NCBI GenBank assembly: GCA_965267435.1
Contig: OZ253960.1
Location: forward strand, 6,200,001 to 6,264,000
Direction of reading: 5' to 3'
Source: JAWPMT01 sp965267435
GTDB lineage: Bacteria; Bacteroidota; Bacteroidia; Cytophagales; Cyclobacteriaceae
Length of the DNA: 64,000 bases
The position numbers were made by a program, and so were the translations under genes. Shown here in pieces: positions 33,334-41,059 of this stretch. The notes under the pieces were generated by a model. The model did not search any database. It was not told where the DNA came from and saw only the letters and a program-made list of their open reading frames with translations. Each line of letters opens with the position of its first letter. Position 1 is the first letter of the stretch.

Positions 33334-35217
33334 TTACCAGATAATGGCATATTTGGCTTGTGATTTGGAGGACATTTCCAGCAGCATCTCCTTCTTTCCG
33401 TTGGACTCTCTGATCGAAGATGTGGCGCCATCCATCATCTCGAGATAGTGATTGCCATCGATCACGAAACAGGATGCTCGGACTTCTTCGATGAAATCAC
33501 CAACAGCTATGGTGACCGTGATGGCTGTCTCTGCGTCATTGGACAACGTCCTGATCAGGCCGGTGCCATCTGGAGACGGGTGATACGCATCTTGAAGATC
33601 AATGCCGGCATTCGCAAATCGAAATGCTGGCCGTCCTGACTCGTCGATCGCATGACCTCCATAACCTAATTCCCCCGACGCCTGAGCCGATGATCCATTC
33701 TCCGTCAAAAAGACATTTTTTGCCAGCACAACTGACATCCCCTGGGGCAGCAGCAATTGGGGTGTGCCTCTATTGACCCAGGCCTGTGACATGTCTGCGA
33801 AGCCTCCTCTCCATACTTGCAGTAGAGATCCACTTTTTAGATCGTAACTGTAGTTTATCTGTGCCGGATCTCCCACGGAAATGGCGTGTGTTAGCTTGTC
33901 ACCTTTATAGGAAATAAAAGATCTGACCATCTCCGGCTCGTCCGACTTAGGGTCGAGAGGGAGCGGTGCGGGTACTCTTCGAAGCCTTTCGGGGTAAACT
34001 CCCGCCAGCGCCGTTCGCCGCTGGCCTGGTCCCTCATATTCGAGAAACAGAAGCTTCCGCCGGTTGGAATTGTAATAATCGAGCCGCAGGTCGTGTTTTC
34101 CAGCCGTTAAGTTTTTCAAGGCTCGATCCTGCCCATCAGCAATAACCTCCTCATCATCGATGAAGAGTCTTGCGCCATTGTAGGCGGACAGGAAGAACAG
34201 ATGATCGCCAGGCACAGCGACATTGAGGTCGCCCTTGAACCTGAATGCCACATCGTTTTGCTGTTGCGACAGTCGGTCGACAATCATCGTCGACGTAGTA
34301 TCAGATAAGGTAACGGGTAGACTGTCGAGCATTGGGAACTCCCTATAGTCATCCTCCATTTCGTAATAATCGTAAGTCAGGTTGGAGATGGCGAGCGAGT
34401 TGTTGTCGTACAGTTTGTATTTGATATTTCGGAATGCTACCGGTCCATGATCCCCCTGGATCATCAGTGGTGCCAATGGAACTTCTGAATCCTCTGAAGC
34501 CGCAGCGCGTGTGGGTCCGGTGACTTCGACATTTTCATGAATTTTGATCCCATTGAGAATGACTTCCTCGAATACGGCGTTGGCGGTCTTGACGCCTTCC
34601 GCATCAAAACGGGGTGCCCTGAACTTTATATGAAAGTGTTGCCACAATCCTGGAGCCTTGGCGGCATTTATTCGTGGTGGATGTCCTTCATAGCCTTTTT
34701 GTCCATCTGGTCTGGAAGGATCCCAACGTTCATAGATTCCCCCACAATCTTGGGCTGCAGGCTCTTCCACCATCCAGCTGTCCAGCAATTGCACTTCATA
34801 CCTGCTTTGGAAGTAAATGCCCGAGTTGGAAGTTTTCGGCATCAAAAACTCAATGTCCAATTCCATATCCCCGTGGTCGAAACCCGTGAATATATGGGCC
34901 TTGTGCTCTGGTGTCTGGTTGTTCAATAGTACTCCGGTCCCCTCTATCAGCTCTATGTGGTGCTTCTTTTGGAAATCGGACACCACTCCCTCAACGATCT
35001 GCCAGTTGCCACCGGATGTCTCCATCCCTTCGAGAGATGTCAATGGAAGAGCTTTGTAGGGGAGTTCGCTGATGACCTCCGGTATTTCCTCTGCTTCTTC
35101 CTGAGGTGTGCCTTCCTTACATCCTTGCCAGGTTACGCTGATGATTGTAAGCAGCATCAGCCATTTACCCCTCCGAGCCGACAAAGTGGTTAGTGTTCCA
35201 GCCATGTTATCAGTCAT
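33334..35217 (-). CDS. DUF1080 (3-keto-disaccharide hydrolase-like) lipoprotein with PA14-like region
   Basis: A 627-residue lipoprotein. The ATG at 35217 (or 35205) precedes a signal with lipobox VTWQGC. Residues ~60-260 match the DUF1080/3-keto-disaccharide hydrolase fold (PF06439): SGIYFQSRYEVQLLDSW, CGGIYERWDPS, WQHFHIKFRAPRF, and IQGDHGPVAFRNIKYK. A PA14-like or carbohydrate-binding segment follows (~350-420: FKGDLNVAVPGDHLFFLSAYNGARLFIDDE). The C-terminal ~180 residues are a further beta-rich domain I do not recognise. Proteins with the first fold cleave 3-keto-glycosides formed by periplasmic oxidation. The downstream propeller/cupredoxin gene fits that chemistry. Confidence 0.8.
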   Translation of the reverse strand: MTDNMAGTLTTLSARRGKWLMLLTIISVTWQGCKEGTPQEEAEEIPEVISELPYKALPLTSLEGMETSGGNWQIVEGVVSDFQKKHHIELIEGTGVLLNNQTPEHKAHIFTGFDHGDMELDIEFLMPKTSNSGIYFQSRYEVQLLDSWMVEEPAAQDCGGIYERWDPSRPDGQKGYEGHPPRINAAKAPGLWQHFHIKFRAPRFDAEGVKTANAVFEEVILNGIKIHENVEVTGPTRAAASEDSEVPLAPLMIQGDHGPVAFRNIKYKLYDNNSLAISNLTYDYYEMEDDYREFPMLDSLPVTLSDTTSTMIVDRLSQQQNDVAFRFKGDLNVAVPGDHLFFLSAYNGARLFIDDEEVIADGQDRALKNLTAGKHDLRLDYYNSNRRKLLFLEYEGPGQRRTALAGVYPERLRRVPAPLPLDPKSDEPEMVRSFISYKGDKLTHAISVGDPAQINYSYDLKSGSLLQVWRGGFADMSQAWVNRGTPQLLLPQGMSVVLAKNVFLTENGSSAQASGELGYGGHAIDESGRPAFRFANAGIDLQDAYHPSPDGTGLIRTLSNDAETAITVTIAVGDFIEEVRASCFVIDGNHYLEMMDGATSSIRESNGKKEMLLEMSSKSQAKYAIIW

Positions 35218-35492
35218 GCAAATTTTAGAATCTTGGTATTTGTATTGTCCATCATCTCTTTGCATCAAGCTACCAACATCACGGTGATTCCTGGTACATT
35301 GATGCTTTTCGCCCCTGGCAGTTCGCGCCGGTAAAGTAATCGTTTCTGCCAACAAATTCGAGGGGGATGGCACGGCTCCATGAGTCCGGTTGCAGTATGT
35401 ATCGAATGAGCAACCAGATGGATGTCATTGTCAACCACGACCGGCGGGCGGATCTTTCAGAAGACGGATAGCTAATGCGACCGGGAATCGTG

Positions 35493-35855
35493 TCAGTCCA
35501 CGGGATAAGGAACAAACAGGAAATTAGTGAATTCCGGATCCACGACGAAGAGGCAGCAGAACTCGTCCGCATCCTTATACACAGCCTTGAAGTCGGCTTC
35601 TTGCTCGATCAAATTGCGCTGCACGAACTCTTCCATGAAGGATGCATAATAATTGAACTCATTGTCCATCTGTCCACTTTCGTAGAGTAATTGGCCGACG
35701 GGGATCTGCGCATCAGCTGCAGGGAAGATGGGGAAGTCGCTGTAGCCCCGCGTCCGGATTTGATAGGAGGCTTCTTTCAACTGGTCGGCGACCTTGACAA
35801 AATCTGATGAGATCTTGCCGAGTAGCTTGGGATTCAGTTCGGGATCGTTTTGCAT
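35493..35855 (-). CDS. Conserved hypothetical protein
   Basis: A 120-residue soluble, acidic protein without a signal peptide. It is mostly helical at the N-terminus (LLGKISSDFVKVADQL, SYQIRTRGYSDFPIFP) with a beta-rich end (FCCLFVVDPEFTNFLFVPYPVD). I have an impression of a small Bacteroidota family of this size but know no function. It stands alone between gene-poor gaps of about 275 and 230 bases, in which I see no other feature. Confidence 0.6.
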   Translation of the reverse strand: MQNDPELNPKLLGKISSDFVKVADQLKEASYQIRTRGYSDFPIFPAADAQIPVGQLLYESGQMDNEFNYYASFMEEFVQRNLIEQEADFKAVYKDADEFCCLFVVDPEFTNFLFVPYPVD

Positions 35856-36085
35856 ACTTCAAACGGAAGTGGTGTGCAAAGCTAAGAAATAGAGCTTCAA
35901 ACACAGGCCATCTGTGGGCAGAGGGGACCATGAATCCAGCTCGGTGTGTCGGATCCTTCTGACGGTCTGGTTTTTATTTGGACTGTTCTATCTACTCTTT
36001 TGGAAATGCCGCACGGAGTTTTAGTGCAAACTACAGGCCTGTCAAACAGATTGCATGTCAATATCTTCTCGTCTAACTTGTCGAC

Positions 36086-37324
36086 ATGACAAACCTCCGA
36101 TACGTCGCTTGGCTATTAATGGCCGGGGTCCTTCTTTCGTGCTCGGAAAGCACCAATCAGAACAAACGATCCTCTGAGAGTAAATCATATGAGCAAATAC
36201 ATGAAGAGGCCATCCTGGTAGATGGTCACAATGACTTTCTGTTTTTCATCGTCGATGAACTGGTCCAGAAATACACCGGAAATCAGACGATTGATTTTGG
36301 GACGGACCTGGAAGGTACGACCCACATTGACCTGGCGAGGCAAAAGGAGGGAGGCTTGGATGTTCAGTTTTTCTCAGTGTTCTGCCTGGGTAGCCAGGTC
36401 GATCCCTTTGCTATGGCGATGAGACAAATCGACTCGATGGAAGCCATCGTGGGGCGTCACTCCAGTCAGATGGATCTGGCCACTAGCAGCAAGGAAATTG
36501 CGGATGCACTGGCAGATGACAAGTCCGTCGCGATTATGGGAGTAGAAGGTGGACATATGATCGAAGACGACCTGGACAAATTGGAAACGCTCTATGACCG
36601 TGGAGTGAGGTACATGACTTTGACTTGGAACAACTCGACCTCATGGGCGACTAGCTCCTATGACGAACAACCTGAAAAGAACGTACCACAAAAGGGATTG
36701 ACAGATTTTGGGAGAGAGGTAGTGAATCAGATGAATGAACTCGGAATGCTCGTCGACATCAGCCATGTGGGCGAACAGACATTTTGGGATGTGATGGAAG
36801 TAACGACAAAACCTGTGATCGCTTCACACAGCTCTGTTTACACCATCTGCAACTTCCATCGGAACCTGAAAGATGATCAGATCAAAGCTGTGGCTGAAAA
36901 CGAAGGGGTGGTCATGGTTAATTTCTATCCCGGTTTTATTGATAGCGTGTTTTGGGAAATGGAGAGGGCATTTTTTGTAAGGCATAAGGAAGAGAGTGAT
37001 TCTCTAATGGCCGTGTACGACGACGAATGGCTTGTGGAATATCACATGTACCGTAAGTACTCTGAGGAGGCTGAAGAGATGAGACCTCCATTATCGAAAT
37101 TGATTGATCACATAGACTATATCGTCGACTTGGTCGGCGTCGACTATGTGGGTTTGGGATCGGATTTCGATGGCATCACCATCAACCCTAAACAGTTGGA
37201 CGACGTGTCGGACTTTCCTGTGATCACAAAGGCTTTGCTTGAGAAAGGCTATTCGGAAGAAGATGTCAGTAAGATCTTAGGGGCCAACTTTCTTCGTGTG
37301 CTCGAGGCCAATGAGATGAGGTAA
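36086..37324 (+). CDS. Membrane dipeptidase (renal dipeptidase, peptidase M19) lipoprotein
   Basis: A 412-residue zinc dipeptidase with a lipoprotein signal (lipobox VLLSC). Family M19 residues are visible: His48 and Asp50 in DGHNDFLFF, the bridging Glu in GVEGGHMI (~153), His in DISHVGEQTFWD and in IASHSSVYTI, and the Asp of VGLGSDFDG near 355. These enzymes hydrolyse dipeptides, including those with a C-terminal D-residue. As an exported lipoprotein it may recycle peptides from the environment or cell wall. The next gene follows after 25 bases in the same direction. Confidence 0.9.
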   Translation: MTNLRYVAWLLMAGVLLSCSESTNQNKRSSESKSYEQIHEEAILVDGHNDFLFFIVDELVQKYTGNQTIDFGTDLEGTTHIDLARQKEGGLDVQFFSVFCLGSQVDPFAMAMRQIDSMEAIVGRHSSQMDLATSSKEIADALADDKSVAIMGVEGGHMIEDDLDKLETLYDRGVRYMTLTWNNSTSWATSSYDEQPEKNVPQKGLTDFGREVVNQMNELGMLVDISHVGEQTFWDVMEVTTKPVIASHSSVYTICNFHRNLKDDQIKAVAENEGVVMVNFYPGFIDSVFWEMERAFFVRHKEESDSLMAVYDDEWLVEYHMYRKYSEEAEEMRPPLSKLIDHIDYIVDLVGVDYVGLGSDFDGITINPKQLDDVSDFPVITKALLEKGYSEEDVSKILGANFLRVLEANEMR

Positions 37325-37349
37325 CCGACTGGAGTATAGCTAGCAATTG

Positions 37350-38384
37350 ATGACCATGACCCCTGAGGGAAAACTAAGCCTCCAAAACCTGCTGATCATC
37401 ATGGGGATCGGACTGAGCTTCGGTCTCCTCTACAACTATTTCTTCTATCCTCATTCGCTTACTGAATTCCTTGAGGCGGGTACCATTAGCGTGATTCTCA
37501 GTTTTGTTGTTTGGCTACTTGAAGAGTTTGTCGTTACCGCAGCGGTTAGGCATAAGTCGTTCCTAGTTGCGTCCGCCCTTCGGGCTGTATTGTACGCTCT
37601 GCTCGTCAGCATTACATTGAGCCTGGTCCTCTCCATCGAGATTGCCATGGTTGAGGAGATAAGCTACGGTGAGGCGCTGCTCCAATACCTGACAGGGCCA
37701 TTGTTCCAGAGGGACTTTATATTCAGCTTCCTGTTCGTTGTCTTTATGCTTTTCAGCCTGCAGATCCTTCTGCTTGTTGGTAAGGCCAATTTTGTGAGGT
37801 TGATATTGGGACTGTATCACCAGCCTCGCGAGATATCAAGAATCTTCCTATTCGTCGACTTGAAGAGCTCCACCCCGATGGCTGAGCAACTTGACAACAG
37901 GCTGTTCAGCGCGCTTATCCGGGATTTTTACAACGATATTTCGGATGCGATCATCATGTTTGGTGGAGAAGTCTATCAGTATGTCGGTGATGAAGTGGTG
38001 GTCGTTTGGCCGATAAGAAAAAGGAAGTCGAAAAGCGCCTTGTGCTTCTTCAAGATGCAGGAAATCATTGACCGGAGGCGAAGTGCCTACCAGTTGAAAT
38101 ATGGCGTTGTCCCTGAGTTCAAAGGTGCCATTCACGGTGGCAGAGTGGTCGTCACGGCTGTTGGAAAGCAAAAGAAAGAAATCGCGTACCATGGGGACGT
38201 GTTGAATACGACATCCAGGATCGAGGGAAAGTGCAATGAATTGGGACAAACGCTCCTCATCTCTGAGGACATTCTCCCCAGTATCGAACTTGGAGATGAC
38301 TTGATCGTCGAAAAGAAAGGCGACATTGAGCTACGGGGTAAGACCGAGCGACTCACGCTCTTTGGGGTGAGTAGAAAAAGTTAG
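37350..38384 (+). CDS. Membrane-anchored class III adenylate/guanylate cyclase
   Basis: A 344-residue protein started at the ATG at 37350 (a TTG lies just upstream). The N-terminal ~150 residues form four membrane helices with little outside the membrane. The C-terminal cyclase domain has the first metal Asp in FVDLKSST (~171), the second in YVGDEVVV (~215), and the transition-state Asn-Arg pair in NTTSRIEGKCNELGQ. The substrate-selecting residues cannot be assigned reliably by eye, so cAMP versus cGMP is open. The layout matches the transmembrane-CHD type found in many bacteria. It may be co-transcribed with the dipeptidase gene. Confidence 0.85.
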   Translation: MTMTPEGKLSLQNLLIIMGIGLSFGLLYNYFFYPHSLTEFLEAGTISVILSFVVWLLEEFVVTAAVRHKSFLVASALRAVLYALLVSITLSLVLSIEIAMVEEISYGEALLQYLTGPLFQRDFIFSFLFVVFMLFSLQILLLVGKANFVRLILGLYHQPREISRIFLFVDLKSSTPMAEQLDNRLFSALIRDFYNDISDAIIMFGGEVYQYVGDEVVVVWPIRKRKSKSALCFFKMQEIIDRRRSAYQLKYGVVPEFKGAIHGGRVVVTAVGKQKKEIAYHGDVLNTTSRIEGKCNELGQTLLISEDILPSIELGDDLIVEKKGDIELRGKTERLTLFGVSRKS

Positions 38385-38408
38385 ACTCAGGCCAGATCGT
38401 GAAGATTT

Positions 38409-38618
38409 TTAGAAAAAGGATACGGCAATTGTTTGCTGAAAGCAGTTTCTATTCATTGCGCTGACGGCCATTCCCGCTTCTGTGGTGCTGTACATGTACT
38501 TTTTACTTGCGTCAAAACCTTCAGGGAGGTACAGGTCACCCGCCAGGTCTACGCCAAATGACTTGAACGTTACGTCGTTTTTTCCTTCCCGATAGCTATC
38601 GGGATTCAGATTGTTCAT
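38409..38618 (-). pseudogene. Truncated alpha/beta-hydrolase gene (N-terminal fragment)
   Basis: The 69-codon frame begins with the start of a dienelactone-hydrolase-like alpha/beta hydrolase: NDVTFKSFGVDLAGDLYLPEGFDASKKY. After KKY, where the family continues into the core strand and oxyanion loop, the sequence becomes unrelated and ends. No nucleophile elbow is present. The first residues (NPDSYREG) are encoded by an inserted-looking palindrome, cccgatagctatcggg, at 38588-38603. The gene is best seen as a remnant after a deletion. Confidence 0.6.
38588..38603. repeat. 16-bp perfect palindrome cccgatagctatcggg
   Basis: A self-complementary 16-mer near the 5' end of the truncated hydrolase gene. 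Such palindromes recur in some Bacteroidota genomes as interspersed units, from memory. Only one copy was noticed in this window. Confidence 0.5.
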
Positions 38619-38878
38619 TGTATCAGATTTTTGTTGTTGTCCTTTGAATTATTATCTGACACAAAAGTCGGGGTGTCCAGGGGTGACTTACTTAAACATT
38701 TTGCTAGAAGAAGTATGCATTTTGGTGGCTGGTGGAGGAATTGAGAAAATACGGATTGCTCCGGTGATATCAGGCTCAATGGACGATCGCATTCATTGCT
38801 TTTCCGAACGGCGTGACATATCTCATTGTTTATTGCTGCTATCTGGCCTTCCTTTGGGAAGACGCATGGAGTACCGCA

Positions 38879-39478
38879 ATGACCCGCCTCAACGCCATCA
38901 AAACGCTGCAATTCAGCTATTTAGCTGGCGTAGCCTTACTGTCATTGCTTCTGGCTTCCAGCCTGTCATTTGCCCAAAGTAAGCCAGACAAAAGGTTCAT
39001 GGCGGTCCGTATCGATCAACTGGATTCGACATCAGCCTATGGTCTGCTGGTAACGTTTCGAGACAGTACCATCACTATTCTCGACTACGAGGATCTTCAA
39101 ACCAGACACAACATTGCTTATGATCAGATTTCTCGGATCGTATATTATAAAAAGGGAGATTTCCATTCGGGTTTCCTGATCGGCTGCGGAGTTGCCGGAC
39201 TCCCGACATTGGTGTTAGCTGGTCTGGTCATAAGCTCCGATCCGACTGTTGGAGGATATGTTATAGCATTCGGGGCACTATTTACCTTGGGGGGCATCTT
39301 GGGAGGTTCGATCAGTGTGCTCTCCAAGATCAGCATTTACCAGGAAGTGAACGGCGATCTTGACCTTTTTCAGGACCGCCCTAGACGTCTTCGCAAATTC
39401 CAAATGAAAAAGGATTTTTCGATTCGCAAAACGAAGAGAGGTGCGAAGAATATCGACAAGCTAAGAAGCATGGAGTAA
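38879..39478 (+). CDS. Hypothetical membrane protein with signal peptide
   Basis: A 199-residue protein when started at the ATG at 38879, which gives a signal peptide ending near SLSFAQ; the frame is open further upstream to 38813. A soluble part follows (RFMAVRIDQLDSTSAYGLLVTF, DSTITILDYEDL, a small beta-barrel that resembles a LSm/PRC-like fold), then two membrane helices with many Gly and Ala (~105-130 and 135-160) and a basic C-terminal tail. I know no function. The beta segment followed by glycine-rich helices recalls Bacteroidota proteins of unknown role. Confidence 0.6.
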   Translation: MTRLNAIKTLQFSYLAGVALLSLLLASSLSFAQSKPDKRFMAVRIDQLDSTSAYGLLVTFRDSTITILDYEDLQTRHNIAYDQISRIVYYKKGDFHSGFLIGCGVAGLPTLVLAGLVISSDPTVGGYVIAFGALFTLGGILGGSISVLSKISIYQEVNGDLDLFQDRPRRLRKFQMKKDFSIRKTKRGAKNIDKLRSME

Positions 39479-39584
39479 GGGGTGCTTCTGTGACTGTCAT
39501 TATCTCATGATTCACATCTGTTCACCGGCAGCACTCGCCAGAAAGCTTTCTTGGTAATTTCGTTTGTCCGTGGAGTGGGACTTG

Positions 39585-40979
39585 CTACTTCAGCGTCAGC
39601 AGCGCCACATTCTCCACATGGTGTGTATGTGGGAACATGTCGACAGGCTGCAGTTTTCTCACTTCGTAGTTGTCGGATAGATCCTGTATGTCTCTTGCCT
39701 GTGTCGCTGGGTTGCAGCTGACATAGACGATCCTCGGCGCCTTGAGGTTGTTCAGCGCTTTGATCACATTCTTGTGCATGCCCGCACGAGGAGGATCAGT
39801 GATGACCACATCAGGTATTCCCTGCTCTTCCACGAATTCTGGTGTGAGCAGGTCCTTCATGTCCCCAGCAAAGAATGCAGTATTCTCAATGTGGTTGATG
39901 GAGGAATTGATCTTGGCATCTTCGACCGCCTCGGGCACTGACTCGATACCCACGACCCTGGCCGCCTGCCGTGCGACAAAATTGGCGATGGTGCCTGTGC
40001 CCGTGTATAGATCGTAGACCACCTCTTTGCCGGAGAGTCCCGCGAAGTCGCTCGCGATTTTGTACAATTCGTGGGCCTGCTTGGAATTCGTTTGGTAGAA
40101 AGACTTCGGACCAATCCGGAAGGTGAGGTCACCCATCTTCTCATTGATGTAGGCCTTACCGGAGAAGTTGATGACCGGCAAGTCGTAGAAGGTATCGTTT
40201 TTCTTTTCGTTGACGATGTAGTTCAGCGACGTGATCTCGGGGAACTCTGATTCAAGAAAGCTCAGTGCCTTGAAAGTCGCCTTATGATCCTTTCCGGCAA
40301 ACTGTACGATTACCATCACTTCGCCGATGGATGTGGTTCGGATGATGAGGTTGCGGAGAAATCCCTCATGCGTTTTCAGGTCATAAAATGCCAATTCTTC
40401 CTGTTCAGCATACGCTTTCAGCTTCAGGCGGATGGCGTTCGAGGGCGTGGCCTGCAGGTGGCAGTGATCGATGTTGAGCACCTTATCAAACATCTTGGGA
40501 ATGTGAAATCCCAGCGCATTTCGACTGAGGACCTCTTCCGATTCAATTTCTGCTTTCGTAAGCCATCGCTTGTTGGAAAAGGTGAATTCCAGCTTATTAC
40601 GATAGTAAGTCGTAGGATCTGACCCAAGAATGGGGGAGATGTCAGGAAGCGGAACATCAGTAAGTTTTTTCAGGTTTTCGGCTACATGTTGCTCCTTATA
40701 ACGCAATTGGGCATCATAATTGAGGTGTTGCCACTTGCACCCACCACACACACCGAAATGATCACAGAACGGAGCTACCCGGTCCGGCGACCGCTCGTGC
40801 AAATGCACCGGAACGCCCTCCAAAAAGCGCTTGTTTTTGCCGGTAATGCGTACATCCGCCACGTCTCCGGGAGCACCTCCACGGACAAAAACCACCAGCC
40901 CATCCTTGCGTCCGACACTTTTGCCTTCGGCAGAGATTCCAGTAATTGGCAGCTTTTCAATAATTTTACTATTTGCCAT
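39585..40979 (-). CDS. rlmD: 23S rRNA (uracil-C5)-methyltransferase RlmD
   Basis: A 464-residue enzyme that methylates a uracil of 23S rRNA at C5 (U1939 in E. coli numbering). An N-terminal TRAM domain precedes the iron-sulfur cluster motif CDHFGVCGGCKWQ (Cys72, 78, 81); the fourth ligand is likely Cys in DHCHLQ. SAM-binding elements are YDLYTGTGTIANF and DPPRAGMHK, and the catalytic cysteine is in YVSCNPATQARD. Length fits the RlmD/TrmA-like family. RlmCD-type enzymes with two target sites are an alternative. It is divergent from the large surface protein gene, 80 bases apart. Confidence 0.9.
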   Translation of the reverse strand: MANSKIIEKLPITGISAEGKSVGRKDGLVVFVRGGAPGDVADVRITGKNKRFLEGVPVHLHERSPDRVAPFCDHFGVCGGCKWQHLNYDAQLRYKEQHVAENLKKLTDVPLPDISPILGSDPTTYYRNKLEFTFSNKRWLTKAEIESEEVLSRNALGFHIPKMFDKVLNIDHCHLQATPSNAIRLKLKAYAEQEELAFYDLKTHEGFLRNLIIRTTSIGEVMVIVQFAGKDHKATFKALSFLESEFPEITSLNYIVNEKKNDTFYDLPVINFSGKAYINEKMGDLTFRIGPKSFYQTNSKQAHELYKIASDFAGLSGKEVVYDLYTGTGTIANFVARQAARVVGIESVPEAVEDAKINSSINHIENTAFFAGDMKDLLTPEFVEEQGIPDVVITDPPRAGMHKNVIKALNNLKAPRIVYVSCNPATQARDIQDLSDNYEVRKLQPVDMFPHTHHVENVALLTLK

Positions 40980-41059
40980 TGGGCGGCAAAAATAAGTATT
41001 ATCGCCCGTCGGCGAGTGAGGGGCCAGCCTTGTTCGACTGTATTAGGTAAGGTGGACTT

